Of a DNA stretch of 64,000 nt, positions 8,008-16,641 are shown piece after piece. The notes under the pieces are model-generated. The model saw only the letters and a list, made by a program, of their open reading frames with translations, made no database searches and had not been told where the DNA came from. The DNA is taken from the NCBI RefSeq assembly GCF_050942425.1, contig NZ_CP192063.1, positions 9,238,001 to 9,302,000 on the forward strand, read 5' to 3'. Numbering within the stretch: the first letter of the stretch is position 1; each line of letters starts with the position of its first letter. The position numbers and the translations under genes are program-made. This stretch comes from Actinoallomurus sp050942425. GTDB taxonomy: Bacteria > Actinomycetota > Actinomycetes > Streptosporangiales > Streptosporangiaceae.

Positions 8008-10794
8008 TCAGTAGGTCATGTCGGTGTCGTGTGGGTCGGCGGGCAGGCGCGTCCGCAGGCCGCGCAGTTGGCTGCGGGAGGTGAGGTTGAGTTTCTTGAA
8101 GATGTTGCGCACGTGGGCGTCGATGGTGCGCGGGCTGAGGAAGAGCCGACCGGCCGCCTCCTTGGAAGTGGCGCCCTCGGCGATCAGACGGGCGATCTTC
8201 AGTTCCTGCGCGGTCAGGCGGTCGAAGGGCGTGGCGGTGGCCTCGGGCGGGCGGTCGCCGCAGGCGGACAGTTCGCGGGCGGCACGTGCGGCGAACCCGG
8301 CGGCGCCGATGGTCGTCAGCTCCTGATGGGCGATGCGGAGTTGCACGCGGGCGTCACCGCGCCTGGATTCGCGGCGCAGCCATTCCCCGTAGACCAGGCG
8401 GGCACGGGCCAGTTGCACCGCGGCCCGGCTGCGTCCGAGCCGATCGATCGCCTCCTCGTACAGGTCCTCTGCCGATGAGCCCGCGAGGAGCAGGGCACGG
8501 GAGCGGGCCTCGATGCCCAGCGCCCACTCGGTGCCGAACGTGCGGGTGCGCTGCACGAGCCGCTCGAGTGCTCGTTCGGCGAGCGCGACGTCTCCCGTAC
8601 GGGTGGCGGCCTCGATCAGTTCTGGGAGGACGAACGCGCTGAGGCCCGGCTCGTCGTGTTCATCTGCCGCGCGGGCGGTCTGGGCCGCGACCTGGTACCG
8701 GCCGGTGGCGTTGTGCAGCACCGCGGTCGCGTAGTCGACCGCCGAGAGCACCCAGCCCTGACCGCGCTCGCGTGCCAGGATCGCGATCGTCTCCGACATC
8801 GCGGCCGTCCGTTCCCGATCGCCCCGCCAGGCCGCGAGCGCCATGTCGGCCCAGGACGGGCCGTGGGTGCCATTCGCCTCCGCGAGGTCGTGAGCCACCG
8901 CGATCAGCGACGCCGCGTCACCGAACTCGCCCGTGTGGATGCGGTACAGCGCCAGGCAGCGCAGGGCGACGGGCAGCTCGATGAGCGCCCCGGATTCACG
9001 TACCGTCCGTACGTAGCGCTCGGCGAGCGTGCTCCAGGCGTGCTCGTCCCACAGGTCGGGCGCGACCCCGCAGGCGGGCCGAAGCCAGCGGCCGTCGGGG
9101 ACCTGCGCGGAGTCGGCCGGGACCAGGGCGTCCATCGCCTTTCCCAGCAGCGGGGCCGCGACGGTGTAGCCGTCGATCATCTGGGCTGCCAGCGCGTCGA
9201 GGAGCAGCTGGACCGGGCGCCAAGGCGCCGCGACGAACGCGGCGCGTGCCGTACGCACGTCCTGGGCGAGCCGCCTGCTTTCGCCGAGGCGACCGGCGCC
9301 GATCGCGGCTGTAAGCGCTTGCAGGTAGGTCATCTCGGCCCAGAGCCCGTCGTGCGACTCCAGCCCCCTGGCCGCGTCGAGCAACCGATCGGCGGCCCCG
9401 CCGTGGCCACCCATCTCGAGCTGAACGCGTAGCAGTTCGGCGAGCGCGTGTCGCCGCGCGTCCAGCGGGCCGGCCTGGGCGGTGGTCACGAGCCTGATCG
9501 CGGCTTCGGTGGCGCCCGCTTGCTGCTTGAACCGGGCCGCCGCCAGGGCACGGCCCGCCCGCCGGCCCGGATCGGGGCTCAAGGCCGCGGCGCGTTCGAG
9601 GAACCCGGCGGCCGCGGCCACGCCGCCGCGCGCGTGGGCGCGGTCCGCCGACCGTTCCAGTTCCCCGGCGATGGACTCATCGGGGAGCAGGACCGACTGC
9701 GCACGGTGCCAGGCACGGCGGTCCGCGTCCCGACGTGGATCGGTCACCTGCGCGAGCGCCTGATGTACGGCGCGGCGCTCTTCCGGCGCCGCCGCACGAT
9801 AGACCACGGACCGTGCCAGCGGGTGGGGGAACCGCACGTCGACACCGACGTCCAGCAGCCCCGCCTCCTCAGCCGCCGTGATCGCCTCGATGCCGATGCC
9901 CAGCAGTTCGGCGGCGCGCCAGAACAAGGCCGGCTCGCCCAAGGGCTCGGCAGCCGCGACGAGAAGCAGCCGCCGGGTGGGCTCCGGCAGGGCCGCCAGC
10001 CGCTCGCGGTAGGCGGCCTCCATCCGCTCCGGCACCCGCAACGCCTCCGGCAGGCCGAAGCCACCGGCGAGTTCCGGCATCCCGATGCCGCGCACCAGTT
10101 CGATCAATGCCAGCGGATTGCCGCGCGACTCCGCCAGGATCTGATCACGGATCCGCTCATCCAGCGGCGCGTGGATGCGCGAGGAGAGCAACGCCAGCGC
10201 GTCCTCGGTTCCAAGACCGGTCACGGTCCGCACCGGCAACCCCGCGAAACGCCCGGACGCCACCGCCCCGCGAAGCGCGAACAGCAACGCCACCGGGCTG
10301 TCGCCGACGCGGCGGGCGACGAACGCCAGCACCTGCGCCGAGGCATCATCGATCCAGTCCGTGTCATCGACCACGCACACGACCGGCCGTTCACGTGCCG
10401 CACCGGTCAGCAGGCCCAGCACCGCCAGGCCGACCCGGAATCGATCGGGCGCCGCCCCCTCGCGGACCGCGAACGCCACCTCCAGCGCCGCGCGCTGCGG
10501 GCCCGGCAGGCTGTCCAACCCGTCCAGCAGCGGAACGCACAACTCATGCAACGCCGTGAACGGAAGCTCGGTCTCGAACTCCTGGCCCGCCGCATCCAGG
10601 CGACGCGCCTGCGGTATCACCTCAAGCGCCTGCTCCAACAGCGCGGTCTTCCCGATACCGGCCTCACCGCAGACGACCATCGCTCCGCCCCGCCCGGCAC
10701 CCACCTCCCGCAGAAGATCCTCGACAGCCGACAGCTCCACCTCCCGCGACCGGAAACGCTGCCACTGAGACCGGCCCCGAGCGCTTGCCGTCAT
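8008..10794 (-). CDS. LAL-type LuxR transcriptional regulator with AAA ATPase domain
   Basis: 928 residues. N-terminal ATPase: Walker A GEAGIGKTALLEQ (about residues 44-56) and Walker B VVCVVDDTDWID. A long TPR-like alpha-helical middle follows. The C-terminus carries a LuxR/GerE helix-turn-helix: LTAQELKIARLIAEGATSKE, then LFLSPRTIDAHVRNIFKKLN. This is the large ATP-binding LuxR (LAL) class, often a pathway-specific activator in actinomycetes. It lies directly upstream of, and on the same strand as, the halogenase operon but is separated by about 150 bases containing the two-box element, so it is a candidate regulator of that operon. Its own upstream region carries one copy of a conserved 52-bp element. 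Confidence 0.93.
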   Translation of the reverse strand: MTASARGRSQWQRFRSREVELSAVEDLLREVGAGRGGAMVVCGEAGIGKTALLEQALEVIPQARRLDAAGQEFETELPFTALHELCVPLLDGLDSLPGPQRAALEVAFAVREGAAPDRFRVGLAVLGLLTGAARERPVVCVVDDTDWIDDASAQVLAFVARRVGDSPVALLFALRGAVASGRFAGLPVRTVTGLGTEDALALLSSRIHAPLDERIRDQILAESRGNPLALIELVRGIGMPELAGGFGLPEALRVPERMEAAYRERLAALPEPTRRLLLVAAAEPLGEPALFWRAAELLGIGIEAITAAEEAGLLDVGVDVRFPHPLARSVVYRAAAPEERRAVHQALAQVTDPRRDADRRAWHRAQSVLLPDESIAGELERSADRAHARGGVAAAAGFLERAAALSPDPGRRAGRALAAARFKQQAGATEAAIRLVTTAQAGPLDARRHALAELLRVQLEMGGHGGAADRLLDAARGLESHDGLWAEMTYLQALTAAIGAGRLGESRRLAQDVRTARAAFVAAPWRPVQLLLDALAAQMIDGYTVAAPLLGKAMDALVPADSAQVPDGRWLRPACGVAPDLWDEHAWSTLAERYVRTVRESGALIELPVALRCLALYRIHTGEFGDAASLIAVAHDLAEANGTHGPSWADMALAAWRGDRERTAAMSETIAILARERGQGWVLSAVDYATAVLHNATGRYQVAAQTARAADEHDEPGLSAFVLPELIEAATRTGDVALAERALERLVQRTRTFGTEWALGIEARSRALLLAGSSAEDLYEEAIDRLGRSRAAVQLARARLVYGEWLRRESRRGDARVQLRIAHQELTTIGAAGFAARAARELSACGDRPPEATATPFDRLTAQELKIARLIAEGATSKEAAGRLFLSPRTIDAHVRNIFKKLNLTSRSQLRGLRTRLPADPHDTDMTY

Positions 10795-10910
10795 GGGAGA
10801 GGTCCTGACCGCGGACGGGCAGGCATCAAGCTCGGATTGTGAAGCTTGTCGGCCTTGAGCGCGGGAATAACGGTTATCACCTATTACCGTGAATTGGGGG
10901 CAACTGTTTC

Positions 10911-10962
10911 AGCACACCACGACCGCGGCGAGACATCATCAGCCGAATAGGTTGTGGTTCAG
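10911..10962 (-). promoter_or_regulatory. 52-bp dispersed element, copy A (upstream of LAL regulator)
   Basis: Contains CACGACCGCGGCG followed by ATCATCAGCCGAA and GGTTGTG on the plus strand. It aligns without gaps to copies at 15587-15638 and 16552-16603. It ends about 117 bases before the LAL start codon and lies just beyond the histidine kinase stop codon. Read on the minus strand it begins with CACAACC, a possible ECF-type -35. Confidence 0.5.
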
Positions 10963-10967
10963 GGCTC

Positions 10968-12455
10968 TCAGGGGTGCGCGCGGGGCAGCCGGATGCGGAA
11001 CGTCGCCCCCGCACCGAGCGCGGTATCGACCTCCACACGACCGCCATGCGCCGTCACCAGGGAGTCGACGATGGCCAGGCCCAGGCCCGCCCCGCCTCCC
11101 TCGGCCCGGGTGCGGGCGCCGTCGGCGCGGTAGAAGCGCTCGAAGACCTGATCGGCCTGGGCTCTGGTCATCCCGGGCCCCTCATCGTGGAGTTCGAGGA
11201 CGGCGTGCCCGTTCACGGTGCCGACGCCGATGCGGACCGGGGTGCCCGGCGGGGTGTGGGCGACGGCGTTGCCGACGAGGTTGGTGGTGACCTGCCGGAG
11301 TCTGGCCTCGTCACCGAGGACGGGGGCGTCGCCGGGCGGTCCGCCGCCGGGTCCGGTGAGGGTGACGGGGCGATGCGGGTCGAGGGCCCGCAGGTCGTGG
11401 AGGGCGTCGGCGGCCAGCGTGCGCAGATCCATGGGGGTGAGATACAGGGGAAGGTCCGTGGTGGCGCCGTGCTCGTCGAGGCGGGCGAGGAGCAGCAGGT
11501 CCTCCACCAGATCGACCAGCCGGGCGGCCTCGCGTTCGATCCTGCCCATCGACGCGTCGACGTCTTCCCGTTCGGGCATGCCGCCCATCCGGTAGAGCTC
11601 GGTGAACCCCTTGATGCCGAAGAGGGGTGTACGCAACTCGTGGCTGGCGTCGGCGATGAAGCGACGCATGCGCTGCTCGGCGTCCGCGCGGGCGGCGGCG
11701 CCCGCCTCGATCTGCGCGAGCATGCCGTTGAGGGCCGCGGCCAGGCGGCCGAGTTCGGTGCCGGGGGCGGCCAGGCCCGGGACCCGGCGGGTGAGATCGC
11801 CGTCCGCGATGGCGGCCGCGACGGTCTCGACCCGGCGCAGCGGCCGCAGCCCCGCCCGTACCGCGAACCACCCGGCGAGCGCGAGCAGGGCCAGCACGGC
11901 GGAGTCGATCAGCACCACCCGGCCGGTGAGCCGTCTCATGATGGCGTCGACTTCGCCGAGCGAGCCGGCGACCACCACGCTGCCGCCGCGCTCACCTCCG
12001 GACCCGATACGCGGCAGGGCGAGGGCCCGCCAGGAGCCATCGCCGCCCGCCGCCGCCACCCGGAAGGGCCGGCCGCGCCGACCGGCAACGCCCGCCGTGT
12101 CCAGCCGGGGCAACTCGGGCGAACCTTCCGCCGCGGGGCGGAGCACGCGTTCGACCCGTCCGTCGGGGGCCAGGTAGGCGAGGTAGATGTCCCCGGTGAG
12201 CTGCTGCTCGACGGTGCCGCGTACGCGCGGGGCGTCCTCGCCGGCCAGCCCGGACAGGTCGGGAAAGCGCGCGGTCACCGTGGCGGCCGTTCGGATCCGC
12301 TCGTCGAGCTGCCGTACGAGGTCGTCCTGGAGCAGCCTGAGGACGAGCACGTTGCTGCCCAGCAGTGCGACGACGAGCAGCAGCACGGCGATCGCCAGCA
12401 GCCGTCCGCGGAGCGAGAGCCGCCGGAGCCGGTACCCGATGCCCGCGCCCCTCAC
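10968..12455 (-). CDS. Sensor histidine kinase, two-component system
   Basis: 495 residues. Membrane helix near the N-terminus (LLAIAVLLLVVALLGSNVLVL), an extracytoplasmic sensor region to about residue 170, a second helix (VVLIDSAVLALLALAGWFAV), HAMP (LRRVETVAAAIADGDLTRRV), a HisKA dimerisation domain with phospho-acceptor His272 in ADASHELRTPL, and an HATPase domain (NLVGNAVAHTPPG; HDEGPGMT; GAGLGLAIV). It is a membrane kinase for the OmpR-type regulator encoded just before it; the two genes overlap by 4 bases (ATGA). Confidence 0.94.
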   Translation of the reverse strand: MRGAGIGYRLRRLSLRGRLLAIAVLLLVVALLGSNVLVLRLLQDDLVRQLDERIRTAATVTARFPDLSGLAGEDAPRVRGTVEQQLTGDIYLAYLAPDGRVERVLRPAAEGSPELPRLDTAGVAGRRGRPFRVAAAGGDGSWRALALPRIGSGGERGGSVVVAGSLGEVDAIMRRLTGRVVLIDSAVLALLALAGWFAVRAGLRPLRRVETVAAAIADGDLTRRVPGLAAPGTELGRLAAALNGMLAQIEAGAAARADAEQRMRRFIADASHELRTPLFGIKGFTELYRMGGMPEREDVDASMGRIEREAARLVDLVEDLLLLARLDEHGATTDLPLYLTPMDLRTLAADALHDLRALDPHRPVTLTGPGGGPPGDAPVLGDEARLRQVTTNLVGNAVAHTPPGTPVRIGVGTVNGHAVLELHDEGPGMTRAQADQVFERFYRADGARTRAEGGGAGLGLAIVDSLVTAHGGRVEVDTALGAGATFRIRLPRAHP

Positions 12456-13153
12456 GGCCGTGGCCTGCGCAGTACGTAGCCGGTACCCCGCACCGTATGG
12501 ATCAGCTTCGGCTCGTCCGGGTCCACCTTGCGGCGCAGATAGCTGACGTACGAGGCGACGATGCTGTCGTCGCCCCCGAAGTCGTACTGCCAGACCAGCT
12601 CCAGCAACTGCGCCTTGGACAGCACCTGACCCGCGTTCTCCATCAGCACCCGCAGCAGGCTGAACTCGGTCGGGGAGAGCTGGACGGGCTGCCCGCCCCG
12701 CGTCACCTGGTGGCTCTCGGGATCGAGTTCGAGGTCACCGACGACGAGCCGGCCGTCCGGGTGCCTGCCGCCGGCCCGACGCAGAATCGCCTTGATGCGC
12801 AGGACCAGTTCCTCCAGGTTGAAGGGCTTGGTGACGTAGTCGTCACCGCCCGCCGCGAGCCCGCTGATCTTGTCCTCGGCCGCGTCGCGCGCGGTGAGGA
12901 AGAGCACCGGGGGATGCCCGGTCGCGGACAGCGGTCCCTGCTCACGCAGGCGCCGTACGACCTCGAAACCGTCGAAGTCGGGCAGCATGACATCGAGAAC
13001 GATCAGACCGGGCCGCTGCCGCCGTACCTCGGCCAGCGCCTGCGCCCCCGACTCCACCGGTGTCACGGTGAAGCCGGCCAGCCGCAGGCTGGCGGAGAGG
13101 AGCTCGCGCAACGTCGGATCGTCCTCCACCACCAACAGGTGTTCCGCCGCCAT
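12452..13153 (-). CDS. OmpR/PhoB-family response regulator
   Basis: 233 residues. Receiver domain with acidic pair EDD (residues 10-12), phospho-acceptor Asp54 (LIVLDVMLP), conserved Thr in FLTAR and Lys in VTKPF. A winged-helix DNA-binding domain follows from about residue 135 (LSPTEFSLLRVLMEN; VVASYVSYLRRKVD-like region; HTVRGTGYVLR). It forms an operon with the kinase at 10968-12455. The ABC ATPase gene upstream on the same strand ends 34 bases before it (counting the small ORF), so the target may be that transporter. Confidence 0.95.
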   Translation of the reverse strand: MAAEHLLVVEDDPTLRELLSASLRLAGFTVTPVESGAQALAEVRRQRPGLIVLDVMLPDFDGFEVVRRLREQGPLSATGHPPVLFLTARDAAEDKISGLAAGGDDYVTKPFNLEELVLRIKAILRRAGGRHPDGRLVVGDLELDPESHQVTRGGQPVQLSPTEFSLLRVLMENAGQVLSKAQLLELVWQYDFGGDDSIVASYVSYLRRKVDPDEPKLIHTVRGTGYVLRRPRP

Positions 13154-13186
13154 CGCCCGTTCCCGTCTCGTCGCCCGGTGTTCTTC

Positions 13187-13288
13187 TTACGCGTCGCGCC
13201 GGCGAAGGACGACGAACGCGCGGCCACCGGCACGATGAACCCGGCTCACGGGCACCGTCTTCGCCGTTGCCGCCTTCTTCGTCCTCAT
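13187..13288 (-). CDS. Possible 33-residue ORF in the position of a missing ABC permease
   Basis: The ATG at 13288 overlaps the stop of the ABC ATPase gene in an ATGA arrangement and opens a frame MRTKKAATAKTVPVSRVHRA... ending with TAA at 13187. Such coupling normally introduces the membrane permease of a drug-efflux ABC pair, but only 33 basic residues remain and there is no membrane segment. It may be a vestige of a deleted permease gene or a chance frame. Confidence 0.3.
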   Translation of the reverse strand: MRTKKAATAKTVPVSRVHRAGGRAFVVLRRRDA

Positions 13289-14202
13289 CGGACCGGTTCC
13301 TTCTCCGCGTGGTAGTCGACGCTGTCCTGCGTCAGCGCCATGAACGCCTGCTCGAGGGATGCCTGTCGCGGCGTGAGCTCGTGCAACTCGATCCCGTCGA
13401 CCGCGGCGAGCGCACCTATCCGGGCCGCGTCCAGTCCGGTCACCGCCAGCGCGCTCCCGTCCTCCGGGCGTACGGCTGCGCCCGCCGTGGTCAGCCGGCG
13501 GCCGAGCCGCTCCACCTCCGGGCTGCGCACCAGCACCTCGTGGCCGCCGTGCGCGTCGATGAACGCCTGCATGCCGCTGTCGGCGATCAGCCTGCCGCGC
13601 CCGATGACGATGAGGTGGTCGGCGGTGAGCGCCATCTCGCTCATCAGATGGCTGGACATCAACACGGCGCGCCCCTCGGCGGCCATCCGCCGCATCAGGC
13701 CGCGGATCCAGACGATGCCTTCGGGGTCGAGCCCGTTGAGCGGTTCGTCGAAGACGAGAGTCGGGGGATCGCCGAGCAGGGCTGCGGCGATTCCGAGCCG
13801 CTGCCGCATGCCGAGGGAGTACGTCCCGGCCGGCCGCCGCGCCACCCGTTCCAGGCCCACCTCCTCGAGCACCGTCTCCACCCGCCCGCGCGGCAGCCCG
13901 TTCCCGGCCGCCAGCGCCAGCAGATGGTGATAGGCGGTCCGGCTCGGCAGCACCGCGCCCGCGTCCAGCAGCGCGCCCACCGCCCGCAACGGGGCGGGTT
14001 GCGCGGCATAGGGGTGCCCGCCGACCGTGGCCGTCCCGGCCGTGGCGGCGTCGAGCCCGAGGATGATCCGCAGGGTCGTCGACTTCCCGGCGCCGTTGGG
14101 GCCGAGAAAGCCGGTCACCTCGCCCGGGCGGACGGCGAAGGTCAGGTCGTCGACGGCGAGGACCTCGCCGTAGCGCTTGGTGAGCCCACGCACTTCGATC
14201 AT
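13285..14202 (-). CDS. ABC transporter ATP-binding protein (ABC-2/DrrA-like)
   Basis: 305 residues from the ATG at 14202 (MIEVRGLTKRYG), with GGGAG 5 bases upstream. Walker A GPNGAGKSTT, signature SLGMRQRLGIAAAL, Walker B LVFDEPLNGLDPEG and the H-loop SSHLMSEM are all intact, with a DrrA-like C-terminal domain of about 90 residues. Such ATPases usually pair with an ABC-2 permease for export of lipids, peptides or drugs. No permease gene follows; only a 33-codon frame occupies the place, so the ATPase may act with a permease encoded elsewhere or be a leftover. Confidence 0.92.
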   Translation of the reverse strand: MIEVRGLTKRYGEVLAVDDLTFAVRPGEVTGFLGPNGAGKSTTLRIILGLDAATAGTATVGGHPYAAQPAPLRAVGALLDAGAVLPSRTAYHHLLALAAGNGLPRGRVETVLEEVGLERVARRPAGTYSLGMRQRLGIAAALLGDPPTLVFDEPLNGLDPEGIVWIRGLMRRMAAEGRAVLMSSHLMSEMALTADHLIVIGRGRLIADSGMQAFIDAHGGHEVLVRSPEVERLGRRLTTAGAAVRPEDGSALAVTGLDAARIGALAAVDGIELHELTPRQASLEQAFMALTQDSVDYHAEKEPVR

Positions 14203-14391
14203 CACGTCTCCCAGAAGACTAGTGGTCGAACGGCGCACCGATCGTGGTGCGCGCAGCCCTCAGGGTGAACCGTCGATCTGGGAGCGGGATGGGTGTCTGT
14301 GAGTTGTATGTGAAGGCGGAGCGCCGCGCCCTCACGAACGCCCTGGCCGGGGGCCGACGCCCGCGGCCGGGGACAGCGGATTCCCAGGAAC

Positions 14392-14512
14392 TCACATGGA
14401 TTTCATGCGGTCGGGCGCTCCGGCCCGCGCGCCGCCGTCGACGCGTAGGACCGTGCCGGTCACGTAGGAGAAGCGGTCGCTGAGGAGCCGGGCCGAAGCC
14501 GTGCGTGCGGAG
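14392..14512 (-). pseudogene. C-terminal remnant of a short-chain dehydrogenase
   Basis: The minus frame reads ARLLSDRFSYVTGTVLRVDG followed by GARAGAPDRMKSM and a stop at 14392-14394. YVTGTVLRVDGG is the typical C-terminal signature of classical SDR enzymes. No Rossmann segment or catalytic YxxxK precedes it; upstream DNA is the O-methyltransferase gene in another frame. It looks like the tail of an SDR gene left after a deletion. Confidence 0.6.
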
Positions 14513-14519
14513 CGGCGTG

Positions 14520-15542
14520 TCAGCGCAGCGTCGCCTCGACGAAGGCGAACGGCGTCGGGCTCGGCACGATGCGGTCCAGGGTGAATCCGGCCGAGTCCAG
14601 AAGTGCCCGGTACTCCTCGGCGGTGCGCTCGCGCCCGCTCCCCATCGCCAGCATCGTGAGGTCGACCACCTTCCCCGGGTGCGGTTCGTCGCCGGGCGGG
14701 ATCACGGACTCGACCAGGACGACCCTGGCGCCGGGCTCGGCCGCCTCCGCGACGTTGCGCAGGATGCGCCGGCAGGACTCGTCGTCCCAGTCGTGGAGGA
14801 TGTAGGACAGGATGTAAACGTCCGCGGCCGGCACCGACTCGAAGAAGTCACCGCCGACAGTCTGGACGCGGTCGGCCAAGCCGTTGTCCGCCAAGGTCTT
14901 CTGCGCCGCCACCACGACCTCCGGACGGTCGAAGACGATCCCTTGCCGGTCCGCGTCACCGGCCAGCAGCTTCGTGAGCATCGAGCCGTCCGCGCCGCCG
15001 AGGTCGGCCACCACGGCCCCTTCCGGCAGCCGGTACCCCTCGAACATTCCGGCCCGCAGGCTGCTGGTGACGTTGGCGAAGGTACGGTTCTGCACCTCGA
15101 GCTTCTCGGCGTCGGTGGAGATCCAGTCGAAGAACGGCTGTCCGTAGTATCGCGTCGCCGCCGTCTCCCCGGTCGACGCCGTGTGCAGGAGGTCTCCGAA
15201 CGGCGCGTAGTGGGTCTCCATCCAGTAGAGCGCGGCGTACCGTATCGAGCCGGGGCGGTCGTCGGCCAGGGTCGCGCCAAGCTCCGTGATCTCGACCTGG
15301 TCGCCGTTGGTGCGGAAGACGCCGAGCGTGGCGAGGAAACGAATGATCCGCCCGAGCGCATCGGCGTCGGCGTTCGTCTCGGCGGCGAGTTGATCGATCG
15401 TCTGCGGGCCGTTGCCCAGAATGGTGGCGAGGTCGAGCTTGGCCGCCACGTACAGAGCCTGCGAGACCTGGAATCCCGCCAGCAATTGCATCATCTGGAC
15501 CGGCGCGGGAATCTGCGGCGGCGCGCCGTCAGCGGTGTTCAT
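14520..15542 (-). CDS. SAM-dependent O-methyltransferase (class I, plant/actinomycete OMT type)
   Basis: 340 residues from the ATG at 15542 (MNTADGAPP), preceded by GGAGG at a 7-base spacing. An N-terminal winged-helix dimerisation domain (LDLATILGNGPQTIDQLAAE) is followed by a SAM-binding fold: VADLGGADGSMLTKLLA, VGGDFFESVPAADVYILSY, and the catalytic HDWDDE. This matches the family that methylates hydroxyls of polyketides and aromatic metabolites. No biosynthetic core genes surround it, so the acceptor is unknown. A copy of the conserved 52-bp element ends 45 bases upstream of the start. Confidence 0.92.
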   Translation of the reverse strand: MNTADGAPPQIPAPVQMMQLLAGFQVSQALYVAAKLDLATILGNGPQTIDQLAAETNADADALGRIIRFLATLGVFRTNGDQVEITELGATLADDRPGSIRYAALYWMETHYAPFGDLLHTASTGETAATRYYGQPFFDWISTDAEKLEVQNRTFANVTSSLRAGMFEGYRLPEGAVVADLGGADGSMLTKLLAGDADRQGIVFDRPEVVVAAQKTLADNGLADRVQTVGGDFFESVPAADVYILSYILHDWDDESCRRILRNVAEAAEPGARVVLVESVIPPGDEPHPGKVVDLTMLAMGSGRERTAEEYRALLDSAGFTLDRIVPSPTPFAFVEATLR

Positions 15543-15586
15543 GAGATGGCCTCCGATTATTGGCGGGGTAAGGACGAAGCCGCCCC

Positions 15587-15638
15587 AGGACAGCACGGTC
15601 GAGGTGGACCATCATCAGCCGAAATCGTTGTGATCCAG
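15587..15638 (-). promoter_or_regulatory. 52-bp dispersed element, copy B (upstream of O-methyltransferase)
   Basis: AGGACAGCACGGTC, then ATCATCAGCCGAAA and GTTGTGATCC on the plus strand. It matches copy C over most of its length and ends 45 bases before the methyltransferase start codon. Confidence 0.55.
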
Positions 15639-15756
15639 CGCGTGCGGCGGGGCCACCAGCGCTGCACGGCCTCGGCGGTCGTCCAAGGGCTCACGTTGAA
15701 GCAGAGCTTCGCCCGGGGTGCCAACGGCGTCCACCCGCGCGCACAAAGGCCCGCTG

Positions 15757-16506
15757 TCACAATTCTTTGTGGTTGATGATGAAATCGCAGGGAGTCGCCA
15801 GCTGCGGCGCCAAATCGGGATAGTGCTCTTCGAACGCCCCCCTCTGGACGACCTTGTAGCCCGTCCGGCTGTTCCAGTCGGCCATGAACGTCTTGGAAGA
15901 CTGTTCCCAGTCGCGGGGGACGAGGAGCTCGATCTGCAACGTGGTGATTCCCTGGCTGCGCAGCAGCTGGGCGACGAACCACCGCAGTTCCCGGGCGATG
16001 CCCAGGTTGCGGTACTCCGGATCGACGGCGAGCATGCCCGTCTCCCCGGTCCGGGAGTCGAGGTGCCGTACGCGGATGGCACCGACCACGGCACCGTCGA
16101 CTCGTGCGACGACCATCTGCCCCGCCCGGGTGAGTTCGGTGATCTCCTCGGCGCTGGTGCGCGTCGCGCCGGGCCGCCACTGCCCCTTCTCGGCGCCGGC
16201 GTACACCCGATTGATCAGGTCAGCGAGGTGCCGCATGGTGTCGGTGTCCTCGTTCGCTTCTTCAGGGAGCACCTGGATATCGAGAGACGGCGAGGAGGCC
16301 GCCGACCGTCCCTTCTCCTTGACGGGCGACGCGGACCGCTCGTCGACCTCGAGGCCTGGCTCGCGGCGGGTCGGACAGTCGTTCGCGCACTGCCAGTTCG
16401 CCTCGAACCAATTCCACCAGCAGCCTTTTGTGTGCTGCCGGGCCTCCAGCCGCGGATCCGTGGGCAGGATCGTGCCGCCGCGCGGCGGCATGCGATGTCC
16501 GGCCAT
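15757..16506 (-). CDS. GNAT-family N-acetyltransferase with cysteine-rich N-terminal extension
   Basis: 249 residues. The GNAT core occupies about residues 75-245: AGQMVVARVDGAVVGAIRVR (beta strands), then the acetyl-CoA loop MLAVDPEYRNLGIARELRWF and QIELLVPRDW. Before it is a 70-residue extension with GCWWNWFEANWQCANDCP, rich in tryptophan and with three cysteines, which is unusual for GNAT enzymes and could bind a metal or partner. The acceptor is unknown. The gene is preceded by copy C of the 52-bp element at 46 bases, the same distance as at the methyltransferase, so the two are likely co-regulated. Confidence 0.83.
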   Translation of the reverse strand: MAGHRMPPRGGTILPTDPRLEARQHTKGCWWNWFEANWQCANDCPTRREPGLEVDERSASPVKEKGRSAASSPSLDIQVLPEEANEDTDTMRHLADLINRVYAGAEKGQWRPGATRTSAEEITELTRAGQMVVARVDGAVVGAIRVRHLDSRTGETGMLAVDPEYRNLGIARELRWFVAQLLRSQGITTLQIELLVPRDWEQSSKTFMADWNSRTGYKVVQRGAFEEHYPDLAPQLATPCDFIINHKEL

Positions 16507-16551
16507 GACGACTCATCCCCCGGTGACGTCAAAGTGGTGTGGAACCGATCT

Positions 16552-16603
16552 AGGACAGCACGACCGCAGCCGACGATCATCAGCCGAAAAGGTTGTGATC
16601 CGG
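16552..16603 (-). promoter_or_regulatory. 52-bp dispersed element, copy C (upstream of GNAT gene)
   Basis: AGGACAGCACGACCGCAGC, then ATCATCAGCCGAAAAGG and TTGTGATCC on the plus strand. It is the copy closest to the consensus of the three and ends 46 bases before the GNAT start. Confidence 0.55.
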
Positions 16604-16641
16604 TTTCCGGAGGATCACGGGGGCGTCGGCGTCGGGAGGGC

